Shown piece after piece: positions 22,059 through 30,010 of a stretch of DNA of 40,911 nucleotides. Position numbers and translations under genes: made by a program. Numbering within the stretch: position 1 is the first letter of the stretch; each line of letters begins with the position of its first letter. The stretch spans positions 1 to 40,911 of the forward strand of contig JAFXQX010000007.1 in the NCBI GenBank assembly GCA_017526745.1. Direction: 5' to 3'. The notes beneath the pieces are model-generated. The model did not search any database, was not told where the DNA came from, and saw nothing but the letters and a program-made list of their open reading frames with translations. The DNA is from Lachnospiraceae bacterium (GTDB lineage: Bacteria; Bacillota; Clostridia; Lachnospirales; Lachnospiraceae).

Positions 22059-24140
22059 ATGTACAAAAGCTATTCAATGGAACTTGGTGGACGTACACTC
22101 ACCGTTGATGTGGGAAGAGTTGCGAAGCAGGCTAACGGCGCCGCACTCATGCACTACGGTGATACAACTGTACTATCCACTGCAACAGCATCGGAAAAGC
22201 CCAGGGAAGGTATCGACTTTTTCCCGTTAAGCGTCGAATTCGAAGAGAAGATGTACGCTGTCGGAAAGATACCCGGAGGCTTCAACAAACGTGAGGGTAA
22301 GGCCAGCGAGAATGCCGTTCTGACGGCCCGCGTTATCGACCGCCCCATGAGACCTCTTTTCCCCAAGGATTACAGAAATGACTGTACCTTAAATAACCTC
22401 GTTCTGTCGGTTGATCCCGAGTGCCGCCCGGAACTTGTCGCAATGCTCGGTTCGGCGATCGCCACATGCATTTCCGACATTCCGTTTGACGGCCCCTGTG
22501 CCACAACACAGATCGGAATGATCGACGGACACTTCATCGTTAATCCTTCACAGGAACAGTGGAAGAACGGTGATCTTAACCTTACGGTCGCATCGACAAA
22601 ACAGAAAGTCATCATGATCGAGGCAGGCGCCAACGAGATACCTGAGGACAAGATGATAGAGGCCATTTACAAGGCTCACGACATCAACCAGGAGATCATC
22701 GCTTTCATAGATAAGATCGTAGCCGAAATGGGTAAGCCCAAGCATGAATATACGAGCTGCGCCATCCCTGAGGAGCTTTTTGCCGCTATCCGTGAGGTAT
22801 GTCCTCCCGACCAGATGGAGACAGCCGTATTTACGGATGACAAGCAGACACGTGAAGCCAATATCAGAGACATCACGGCAAAGTGCGAAGAGAAGTTCGC
22901 AGATAACGAAGAGTGGCTCGCAATACTGGGCGAAGCGATCTACCAGTACGAAAAGAAGACGATACGTAAGATGATCCTGAAAGATCACAAGCGTCCCGAC
23001 GGCCGCGAGATCACACAGATCCGTCCTCTTGCGGCTGAGGTTGACCTCATCCCCAGGGTACACGGCAGCGCGATGTTCACACGCGGACAGACACAGATCT
23101 GTGATATCACGACACTCGCACCGCTTTCAGACATGCAGAAGGTTGACGGACTTGACTCGTTTGAGACTTCAAAGAGATATATCCATCATTACAACTTCCC
23201 GTCATATTCGGTAGGTGAGACCAAGCCTTCAAGAGGTCCCGGACGACGCGAGATCGGACACGGGGCACTTGCAGAGCGAGCGCTCATCCCTGTGCTTCCT
23301 TCAGAGGAAGAGTTCCCTTATGCGATCCGCTGCGTATCGGAGACATTTGAGAGTAACGGTTCGACCTCAATGGCCAGCACATGCGCAAGCTGCATGTCGC
23401 TCATGTCAGCGGGCGTTCCGATCAAGAAGATGGTCGCAGGTATCTCCTGCGGACTCGTGACAGGTGATACGGATGATGATTTCGTACTTCTTACCGATAT
23501 CCAGGGTCTTGAGGACTTCTTCGGAGATATGGACTTCAAGGTTACAGGTACAACGGACGGTATCACAGCCATCCAGATGGATATCAAGATCCACGGCCTG
23601 ACACGTCCTATCGTGGAAGGTGCTATAGCAAGATGCCGCGAGGCAAGACTGTTCATAATGGACAACTGCATGAAGCCCGCGATCTCTGAGCCCAGACCTT
23701 CGGTCAACAAATATGCTCCCAAGATCGTTCAGATCAAGATCGATCCCGAGAAGATCGGTGATGTTGTCGGACAGCGCGGTAAGACGATCAATGCGATCAT
23801 CGAGCAGTGCGGCGTAAGGATCGATATCACGGACGACGGAGCGGTAAGCATCTGCGGTACCGATAAGGAAGGCATGGACAGGGCTATCGAGCTCATTAAG
23901 ATAATCACGACCGATTTCGAGGCCGGCCAGATCTTTACGGGTAAGGTCGTATCCATCAAGGAATTCGGCTGCTTCGTAGAGTTCGCACCGGGCAAGGAGG
24001 GAATGGTACACATTTCCAAGATCGCCAAGGAGAGGATCAACCACGTTGAAGATGTTCTCACACTCGGCGATACGGTTACCGTTAAGTGCCTCGGCAAGGA
24101 TAAGATGGGCAGAATGTCCTTCTCCATCAAGGACGTCTGA
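22059..24140 (+). CDS. pnp: Polynucleotide phosphorylase
   Basis: PNPase degrades RNA 3' to 5' with phosphate. The 693-aa protein is full length, with two RNase PH domains (about 1-140 and 310-540) separated by the all-helical domain. Key motifs include KIPGGFNKREGKASENAVL, RVIDRPMRPLFPKDYRNDC, RVHGSAMFTRGQTQICDITT and MASTCASCMSLMSAGVPI. A C-terminal KH domain (IGDVVGQRGKTINAIIEQCG) and an S1 domain (FTGKVVSIKEFGCFVEFAPG) follow. ATG 22059 follows GAAGGAGAGAAAA. It has a terminator at 24192. Confidence 0.98.
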   Translation: MYKSYSMELGGRTLTVDVGRVAKQANGAALMHYGDTTVLSTATASEKPREGIDFFPLSVEFEEKMYAVGKIPGGFNKREGKASENAVLTARVIDRPMRPLFPKDYRNDCTLNNLVLSVDPECRPELVAMLGSAIATCISDIPFDGPCATTQIGMIDGHFIVNPSQEQWKNGDLNLTVASTKQKVIMIEAGANEIPEDKMIEAIYKAHDINQEIIAFIDKIVAEMGKPKHEYTSCAIPEELFAAIREVCPPDQMETAVFTDDKQTREANIRDITAKCEEKFADNEEWLAILGEAIYQYEKKTIRKMILKDHKRPDGREITQIRPLAAEVDLIPRVHGSAMFTRGQTQICDITTLAPLSDMQKVDGLDSFETSKRYIHHYNFPSYSVGETKPSRGPGRREIGHGALAERALIPVLPSEEEFPYAIRCVSETFESNGSTSMASTCASCMSLMSAGVPIKKMVAGISCGLVTGDTDDDFVLLTDIQGLEDFFGDMDFKVTGTTDGITAIQMDIKIHGLTRPIVEGAIARCREARLFIMDNCMKPAISEPRPSVNKYAPKIVQIKIDPEKIGDVVGQRGKTINAIIEQCGVRIDITDDGAVSICGTDKEGMDRAIELIKIITTDFEAGQIFTGKVVSIKEFGCFVEFAPGKEGMVHISKIAKERINHVEDVLTLGDTVTVKCLGKDKMGRMSFSIKDV

Positions 24141-24191
24141 TCAGACAGGCCCGTCAGACCGTATCAGGGTCAATGACATGAAACATATTGC

Positions 24192-24225
24192 AGGGGACGC
24201 ATCCAAATGGTGCGTCCCCTTTTTG
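24192..24225 (+). terminator. Terminator after pnp
   Basis: A perfect 10-bp stem pairs AGGGGACGCA (24192-24201) with TGCGTCCCCT (24211-24220), with a 9-nt loop and a T-run (24220-24225). It is a strong intrinsic terminator 52 bases after the pnp stop. Confidence 0.9.
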
Positions 24226-24228
24226 TAC

Positions 24229-24606
24229 CCATCCGTTTAGGGTAAATTGTCAGACAATTATATAAAAGAACGAGTGTATATCCGAAGGAGTCCGATAGGA
24301 TTTCTGACGTTATAAAAGTTAAAATCACAATAAATCCCAACATATCCACAAATACCAGAATACACAAAAGACGATTTGATAAACGCGACATAGAGAATAA
24401 CGCGTGGTATATAACCCGTAATTACGGGCAAAACTCAAATCGTGAGTTTTACATAATCTGATCTTTCGAACGAACTTTTGATGGACTGTTACAAAATGTG
24501 GATAAAATGATCAAATTATGTGAAATTCCGATAATTGATCATGGTGAAACATTTTTTCGCACAATTATACATACAATTCATATCTCCTGTTATTTGCCCC
24601 AAAACC
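24229..24606. other. AT-rich non-coding region with dyads and DnaA-box matches
   Basis: No credible gene is visible in this stretch between the pnp terminator and the deoB promoter. It holds a perfect palindrome CCCGTAATTACGGG (24415-24428), immediately followed by a perfect hairpin AAAACTCA/TGAGTTTT (24430-24450). A perfect DnaA box on the minus strand lies at 24497-24505 (TGTGGATAA), with a one-mismatch box ATATCCACA at 24342-24350. A spaced inverted repeat ATGATCAA/TTGATCAT lies at 24507-24542. It may be a regulatory or non-coding RNA region. A replication role is not supported by the flanking genes. Confidence 0.5.
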
Positions 24607-24635
24607 TTAACAATGCCCGCCTTGTATGGTAGAAT
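24607..24635 (+). promoter_or_regulatory. Promoter of deoB
   Basis: TTAACA (24607-24612), a 17-bp spacer and TAGAAT (24630-24635), with TGG directly before the -10, form an extended -10 promoter. Confidence 0.75.
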
Positions 24636-24682
24636 ATATCGACCTTATCAATAGGATATACGGGGCCGGAAGGAGATGCCAT

Positions 24683-25873
24683 ATGTCAAAAAGAGTCGTG
24701 ATTATCGTGATGGACAGTTTTGGGATCGGCGAGGAGCCTGATGCAGACCAGTTCGGAGACAAGGGTACAAATACATTGTTCTCGTGCACGAAGAGTGAGT
24801 TCTTTCATGCCCCGAATCTTGCAAAGATGGGCCTTTTTGCCATTGAGGGCATCAAATGCGCCCGGGCTCTTCCCGAGCAGGATATAAAACCTGTCGGCAC
24901 ATACGCAAGACTGCGCGAAAAGTCGATGGGAAAGGATACAACGATAGGACACTGGGAGATCGCGGGGCTGATATCGCCCGAGCCGCTCCCTACGTACCCC
25001 AACGGTTTTCCTTTGGAAGTCATCGAGGCGTTTGAGAAGGAAACGGGACGCGGGACGCTCTGCAACCTGCCGTATTCCGGCACAAAGGTCATCAATGACT
25101 ATGGAGATGAACACGTTAAGACAGGCAGATTCATCGTATATACATCAGCTGATTCGGTATTCCAGATAGCTGCACACGAAGATGTCGTGCCGCTTGAGGA
25201 ACTGTATGATGCATGCCGCAAGGCCAGAGCCATACTTACCGGAAAGCACGGCGTGGGCCGCGTTATCGCAAGGCCTTTTGTCGGAGAAAGCGGCAACTAT
25301 ACGAGAACTACGAACAGACACGATTTTTCGCTTCTTCCTCCGAAGGACACGATGCTTGACGTGCTGCTCGCCAATAAGAAGGATGTTATAGGAATAGGAA
25401 AGATACACGACATATTCGCAGGACGCGGTCTTAGCGAGTATACATATACGACAGGTAACGAAGACGGCATAAACAAGACGCTGGAGTACCTCGATAAGGA
25501 CTTTGACGGCCTGCTGTTCGTAAATCTGGTGGATTATGACATGCTCTACGGCCACAGAAGGGATATAGACGGTTATGCAAAGGCTGTAGCCTTTCTTGAT
25601 GACAGGCTGCCTGATATCGTAAATAAGCTGAAGGACGACGATATCCTTATCATCACGGCCGATCACGGCTGTGATCCGGGATATCTTGCCACAACGGACC
25701 ATACGAGAGAATATGTGCCCTTCCTTTGCTGCAGGAAGGACTTTGCGCCGGCGCAAGAGAAGCAGGATCTTGGCACAAGGCCGACGTTTGCGGATATAGC
25801 GGCCACGACCCTGACATATCTGGGGCTTCCCGAGTCCGAGATCTCCAAGGTGGCAGGGGATAACTTGTTGTAG
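24683..25873 (+). CDS. deoB: Phosphopentomutase
   Basis: DeoB interconverts ribose or deoxyribose 1-phosphate and 5-phosphate in nucleoside breakdown and salvage. The 396-aa protein belongs to the alkaline-phosphatase-like metalloenzyme superfamily. It has VVIIVMDSFGIGEEPDADQF at the N-terminus, GHWEIAG, the region YTSADSVFQIAAHEDVV, VNLVDYDMLYGHRRD and the metal-binding ITADHGCDPGY and TDHTREYVPFL. ATG 24683 follows GGAAGGAGATGCCAT; an upstream in-frame GTG/TTG-type start at 24626 overlaps the promoter and is rejected. No other deo gene is adjacent. The downstream side has no clear terminator. Confidence 0.96.
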   Translation: MSKRVVIIVMDSFGIGEEPDADQFGDKGTNTLFSCTKSEFFHAPNLAKMGLFAIEGIKCARALPEQDIKPVGTYARLREKSMGKDTTIGHWEIAGLISPEPLPTYPNGFPLEVIEAFEKETGRGTLCNLPYSGTKVINDYGDEHVKTGRFIVYTSADSVFQIAAHEDVVPLEELYDACRKARAILTGKHGVGRVIARPFVGESGNYTRTTNRHDFSLLPPKDTMLDVLLANKKDVIGIGKIHDIFAGRGLSEYTYTTGNEDGINKTLEYLDKDFDGLLFVNLVDYDMLYGHRRDIDGYAKAVAFLDDRLPDIVNKLKDDDILIITADHGCDPGYLATTDHTREYVPFLCCRKDFAPAQEKQDLGTRPTFADIAATTLTYLGLPESEISKVAGDNLL

Positions 25874-25931
25874 ATGGCGCCGTCGCCTGACAGGCTCCGC
25901 GCGCAAATACATCCCTCAGGATCAGAAGCTG

Positions 25932-26020
25932 TAACAATGTGGCGCTTGTTAACCGGCGCTAACAAATGATTTACAACATATAGTGGATGTAACACGTGAT
26001 TGCCCGAATATAACACATGA
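25932..26020. repeat. Helically phased TAACA repeats upstream of prfC
   Basis: The 273-bp gap between deoB and prfC contains no gene. Three 10-bp direct repeats occur: TAACAAATGA (25960-25969), TAACACGTGA (25990-25999) and TAACACATGA (26011-26020). A weaker TAACAATGTG lies at 25932-25941. Start-to-start distances are 28, 30 and 21 bp, close to whole helical turns. They could be binding sites for a regulator of the prfC transcript. Confidence 0.4.
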
Positions 26021-26082
26021 AATAACAGTCATGTACTTCAAACAAAATGACAGAAAACTTAGACCGGCACGGTCAACGGATT

Positions 26083-26110
26083 TTGGCATATAAAATACGC
26101 ATGTTATTAA
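26083..26110 (+). promoter_or_regulatory. Possible promoter of prfC
   Basis: TTGGCA (26083-26088), a 16-bp spacer and TATTAA (26105-26110) give a plausible but imperfect promoter 37 bases before the prfC start. TATTAT at 26123-26128 is an alternative -10 without a good -35. Confidence 0.35.
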
Positions 26111-26146
26111 ACGATTTTCACATATTATACACAAGGATTTTCTATC

Positions 26147-27745
26147 ATGTCTGACAAACAGCTTAAAAACGAAATTGAAAAAAGAAGGACATTTGCGATC
26201 ATTTCGCATCCGGATGCAGGTAAGACGACTCTTACCGAAAAATTCCTCCTGTACGGAGGAGCCATAAACCTGGCAGGTTCCGTAAAGGGAAAAGCAACCG
26301 CAAGGCATGCGGTATCCGACTGGATGGAGATAGAGAAGGAAAGAGGTATATCGGTCACTTCTTCCGTTCTTCAGTTTAATTACGGAGGATTCTGCATAAA
26401 CATACTTGATACCCCGGGCCACCAGGATTTTTCGGAGGATACATACCGGACGCTGATGGCAGCCGATTCCGCAGTTATGGTAATAGATGCCGCAAAGGGT
26501 GTCGAGCCTCAGACGAGAAAGCTTTTCAAGGTCTGTGCGATGAGAAAGATCCCGGTCTTCACTTTTATGAACAAGCTGGACCGTGATGCAAGGGATCCTT
26601 TTGAACTGCTCGATGACATAGAGAACGAACTCGGCATACCGACCTGCCCGATGAACTGGCCCATTGGTTCAGGAAAGGAATTCAAAGGCGTTTACGACAG
26701 GCAGGATGAGTGTGTCATAGTCTATTCCGATACACAGAAGGGTACAAAGGAAGGACATGCCGAGAGGATCCCGCTTTCAGACGAGGATGCCCTCCAAAAA
26801 GCTCTCGGAGAGTCTGCCTTTTCAAAACTTATGGAAGACGTCGAAATTCTTGACGGCGCCGGGAGCAGTTTTGACCAGGAGGAAGTGGATGCCGGGATGT
26901 TATCACCCGTATTTTTCGGATCGGCACTCACCAACTTCGGTGTTGAGATATTCCTGCAGTATTTCCTGAAGATGACGACGACACCGCTTCCGAGAAAAGC
27001 GGATATCGGACTGATCGATCCGGTATCAAATGATTTTTCCGCATTTGTGTTCAAGATACAGGCGAATATGAACAAGGCGCACCGCGACAGGATCGCTTTC
27101 ATGCGCATATGCTCCGGCAAATTTACGGCGGGAATGGAAGTCTGGCACATGCAGGGCGACAAGGAGATGAGACTGTCCGCACCGCAGCAGATGATGGCGA
27201 GCGAGCGCCATATCGTTGACGAAGCGTATGCAGGCGACATCATCGGTGTTTTCGATCCGGGTATATTCTCGATCGGCGACACTGTATGTACCGCAGGCAA
27301 TAAATTCGCATACGAAGGCATTCCGACATTTGCACCCGAGCATTTTGCAAGGGTCAGGCAGATGGATACGATGAAGCGCAAACAGTTCGTCAAGGGTATC
27401 ACGCAGATCGCCCAGGAAGGTGCCATACAGATATTCAGGGAAATGAACACCGGACTGGAAGAGATAATCGTCGGCGTGGTCGGCGTCCTTCAGTTTGAAG
27501 TGCTCAAATACCGCCTTGAGAACGAATACAACGTTGAGATCAGGATGGATACGCTCCCTTATGAGCATATCAGATGGATAAAAGATACCGGGATAGATCC
27601 CGAAAAGATAACCGGAACTTCCGATATGAAGAAGGTCGTTGACATGAAGGACAGACCGCTTCTTCTGTTCGTTAACAGCTGGAGCATAGGCATGACATTG
27701 GACAGAAATGAGGGCCTGGAGCTTGAAGAGTTTTCGAGAAATTGA
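26147..27745 (+). CDS. prfC: Peptide chain release factor 3
   Basis: RF3 is a GTPase that recycles RF1/RF2 from the ribosome after termination. The 532-aa protein has the EF-G-like GTPase domain: G1 SHPDAGKTTLTEK, G2 region KERGISVTSSVLQFNY, G3 DTPGHQDFSEDTYRTL and G4 NKLDRDARDP. It is followed by barrel domains and the RF3 C-terminal domain (VGVVGVLQFEVLKYRLENEY). The length is typical of RF3 and shorter than EF-G. ATG 26147 follows ACAAGGATTTTCTATC. The last 38 bases overlap the start of the next gene in another frame. Confidence 0.96.
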   Translation: MSDKQLKNEIEKRRTFAIISHPDAGKTTLTEKFLLYGGAINLAGSVKGKATARHAVSDWMEIEKERGISVTSSVLQFNYGGFCINILDTPGHQDFSEDTYRTLMAADSAVMVIDAAKGVEPQTRKLFKVCAMRKIPVFTFMNKLDRDARDPFELLDDIENELGIPTCPMNWPIGSGKEFKGVYDRQDECVIVYSDTQKGTKEGHAERIPLSDEDALQKALGESAFSKLMEDVEILDGAGSSFDQEEVDAGMLSPVFFGSALTNFGVEIFLQYFLKMTTTPLPRKADIGLIDPVSNDFSAFVFKIQANMNKAHRDRIAFMRICSGKFTAGMEVWHMQGDKEMRLSAPQQMMASERHIVDEAYAGDIIGVFDPGIFSIGDTVCTAGNKFAYEGIPTFAPEHFARVRQMDTMKRKQFVKGITQIAQEGAIQIFREMNTGLEEIIVGVVGVLQFEVLKYRLENEYNVEIRMDTLPYEHIRWIKDTGIDPEKITGTSDMKKVVDMKDRPLLLFVNSWSIGMTLDRNEGLELEEFSRN

Positions 27746-29108
27746 TGCATTCCGAACAATATCATATGTTATAATAACGGCCCTTTTAGGCGGCTGCCTT
27801 GCCCTTTCCGGCTGCGATATCGATACCCTTGTATCAAAAGACGGCCCGAAGAATAAGAAAGCGGGCGTTATCGAAAGGAAAGGTGACAGTACAGGGGAAA
27901 GTGCGGCTTCCCCCGGTGCGATAACCGTGATCGATGTTAACGGTGATGAGCATGAGACCGAGGTCAGTGTCATCGAAGCGGGAGAGAATGAGGATAACAG
28001 CTCGACATCACTTCCCGAAAGAAGTCTTGCCCAGGTGGCACAGAACATCTCGATGTCGGATGATGAGAACTTTGCCTACAGTGAACTGTCCGAATCCGGC
28101 AAGACCTGCTATGCGGAGATATACTCCATCCTTACAGATATGCTCGAGAAGGTCGAACTGTCCAGCCGGGATACCGATGAGATAGATCAGGCATTTCGTG
28201 CCGTAATGGTAGATCATCCGGAGATATTTTACGTCAAGGGGTATTCGATAGGAAAATACATGAACGGTAAAATGCTCAAGAAGATCGTTTTCTCGGGCAC
28301 ATATACGATGGACAAGACTGTTGTCGAGAACAAGCAGAGCGAAGTGGAAGCATACGTTGATGATGTCGTCAGCGGATGTCCCAAAGGTGCGGGCGATTAC
28401 GATAAGATAAAATATGTGTATGATTATCTCATAAGACATAATGAGTATGTTCCCGATTCCGAGAACAATCAGAACATATTAAGCGTCGTGGAGAACGGTA
28501 AGACCGTCTGTCAGGGATACACCAAGGCGATGCAGCTGATACTCGGAAGGATGGGGATATTCTGTACGCTTGTGAACGGGACCGCATGCGGTGCGAACGG
28601 CGTGCCCGATTCGGCCCAGCTTGCAAATGCGAAGGACGCGGAATGGGGCGGACACGTATGGAACATAGTAAAGTGCAACGGATTGTACTACAACATCGAC
28701 GTCACCTGGGGTGATGCCGTCATAACGCTGATGAAGGATGACGGAACGCTCTCGCAGAACGTGGATGTCAATTATGAATTTTTCCTGGTCGATGATGCTA
28801 CGCTCGATGAGACACATGCTCCGGAACCCGTTGTACAGATGCCGTACTGCAACTCCATGGAGGATAATTACTACAGACACGAAGGCCTTTACTTTACCGA
28901 TATCAACAGCGACCAGTTCTATCGTGCGTTCGAGTCGGCGCTATCCTCAGGACAGACCGTGATGTATCTGAAGGCCAGTTCCGATGACGTTTACAGAAAG
29001 ATCAAGGATCATCTCTTCGTCGAAGAGAATATATTCAAATACATAGGTCGTACAAACGTCCGCTACGTGGAGTTTGCCGACAGGGATATGATAATGATTT
29101 CTCTATGA
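27708..29108 (+). CDS. Transglutaminase-like lipoprotein
   Basis: This is a predicted secreted lipoprotein of 466 aa. The N-terminus has a hydrophobic segment ending in the lipobox LALSGC (C36). A Gly/Ser/Glu-rich linker follows, to about residue 105. The transglutaminase-like fold shows the expected triad: C268 in KTVCQGY, H316 in GGHVWN and D331 in NIDVTWGD. Such extracytoplasmic proteases or cross-linkers act on surface proteins or wall peptides; the substrate is unknown. The frame opens at ATG 27708, overlapping prfC by 38 bases. TTG 27723 (MKSFREIDAF...) is an alternative giving a more usual signal peptide. Neither has an ideal ribosome binding site, so coupling to prfC translation is possible. 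Confidence 0.82.
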   Translation: MRAWSLKSFREIDAFRTISYVIITALLGGCLALSGCDIDTLVSKDGPKNKKAGVIERKGDSTGESAASPGAITVIDVNGDEHETEVSVIEAGENEDNSSTSLPERSLAQVAQNISMSDDENFAYSELSESGKTCYAEIYSILTDMLEKVELSSRDTDEIDQAFRAVMVDHPEIFYVKGYSIGKYMNGKMLKKIVFSGTYTMDKTVVENKQSEVEAYVDDVVSGCPKGAGDYDKIKYVYDYLIRHNEYVPDSENNQNILSVVENGKTVCQGYTKAMQLILGRMGIFCTLVNGTACGANGVPDSAQLANAKDAEWGGHVWNIVKCNGLYYNIDVTWGDAVITLMKDDGTLSQNVDVNYEFFLVDDATLDETHAPEPVVQMPYCNSMEDNYYRHEGLYFTDINSDQFYRAFESALSSGQTVMYLKASSDDVYRKIKDHLFVEENIFKYIGRTNVRYVEFADRDMIMISL

Positions 29109-29123
29109 AAATCGCAGCGTTTA

Positions 29124-29132
29124 TGTTAAAAT
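29124..29132 (+). promoter_or_regulatory. Extended -10 promoter of the asp23-nusB operon
   Basis: TGT followed by TAAAAT (29127-29132) forms an extended -10 element. No good -35 is visible. The start codon of the Asp23 gene lies 41 bases downstream. Confidence 0.4.
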
Positions 29133-29173
29133 CATTTGTATCGTGATTTTGGGCAGTATTCGGAGGTAATATC

Positions 29174-29536
29174 ATGGAAGAAAACTATGCTGTTTGTGAT
29201 GAAGTGCTCGGTGATGTCAGGATATCTGACGAGGTCGTGGCTAACATTGCGGTTATTGCGGCAGGTGAGATAGAAGGTGTTTCGTATGTTGTCGGAGACA
29301 CCAAGCCCAACGAACTGAAGAACATCGTTGGTATGAAGAACTATTCCAAGGAGATCAGGGTTGAGGTCTGTGACAGGATCGTATCGGTCGATATGGCCAT
29401 AGCAGTCAAGTACGGATTTTCACTTCCCACGGTCGGAAAGGCCGTACAGGAACGTGTAAGATCGTCGATCGAAAACATGACCGGCCTTGAGGTATCCGAT
29501 GTAAATGTCCGCATAGCCTGTGTGGATCTCAAGTAA
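29174..29536 (+). CDS. Asp23/Gls24 family protein
   Basis: Members of this family are small cytoplasmic or membrane-associated proteins linked to envelope homeostasis in Firmicutes. The 120-aa protein has the core pattern VRISDEVVANIAVIAAGEIE, GVSYVVGD, VDMAIAVKYGFSLPTVGKAV and C-terminal VSDVNVRIACV. ATG 29174 follows CGGAGGTAATATC. The place directly before nusB is a common arrangement in Clostridia, where the gene is often called amaP- or YqhY-like. YqhY in Bacillus is connected with fatty-acid synthesis, but that role is not shown here. Confidence 0.92.
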   Translation: MEENYAVCDEVLGDVRISDEVVANIAVIAAGEIEGVSYVVGDTKPNELKNIVGMKNYSKEIRVEVCDRIVSVDMAIAVKYGFSLPTVGKAVQERVRSSIENMTGLEVSDVNVRIACVDLK

Positions 29537-29553
29537 GGACCGGCGTATACCAG

Positions 29554-29982
29554 ATGACCAGATCATTAGTAAGGGAGCATCTGTTCAAGCTCCTTTTCAG
29601 AATAGAGTTCAATTCGCCTGATGATATGCCCGAGCAGGTCCGGCTGTATTTTGAGGACGGTTTTGCCGACGAGGATCACAAAAGTACAGGATCCGATATC
29701 CCCGAAGAAGACAGGGAATACATAAAGGCCAGGTACGAGCGGATCATTGAGCTTCTTCCGAAGATCGATTCCGCGATCGACGGTTCGGCGAAGGGCTGGA
29801 GCATTGCACGTATAGGGAAGGTGGAACTGTCGATACTCAGGCTTGCCGTTTTTGAAATGCTCTATGATGACGACATTCCGGTCGGGGTAGCCATAGATGA
29901 AGCCGTGGAGCTGTCCAAGAAGTTCGGGCAGGATTCCTCATCATCATTTGTCAACGGGATACTGGCGTCGCTTGCTAAGTAG
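29554..29982 (+). CDS. nusB: Transcription antitermination factor NusB
   Basis: NusB with S10 binds boxA RNA and promotes rRNA antitermination. The 142-aa all-helical protein shows the family start LVREHLFKLLFRIEFNSPDD. The C-terminal helices are well conserved: WSIARIGKVELSILRLAVFE and DDIPVGVAIDEAVELSKKFG, then SSSFVNGILASLAK. The start is 18 bases after the Asp23-family stop. nusA and nusB therefore lie in one window but in separate operons. Confidence 0.94.
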   Translation: MTRSLVREHLFKLLFRIEFNSPDDMPEQVRLYFEDGFADEDHKSTGSDIPEEDREYIKARYERIIELLPKIDSAIDGSAKGWSIARIGKVELSILRLAVFEMLYDDDIPVGVAIDEAVELSKKFGQDSSSSFVNGILASLAK

Positions 29983-30010
29983 ACTTGGTGGTTTCCCCTA
30001 ACAGCATATT

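Noticed and set aside
24170-24391. 73-aa hydrophobic minus-strand open frame downstream of pnp
   Set aside because: It runs through the pnp terminator and has no ribosome binding site; hydrophobic composition is expected from AT-rich DNA.
24229-24606. Chromosomal replication origin
   Set aside because: Only one perfect DnaA box and one near match are present, and neither dnaA nor dnaN is adjacent; pnp and deoB are not typical oriC neighbours.
27026-28048. 340-aa minus-strand open frame across prfC and the lipoprotein gene
   Set aside because: It overlaps two well-supported genes, has no recognisable domain and reflects codon bias of the + strand.
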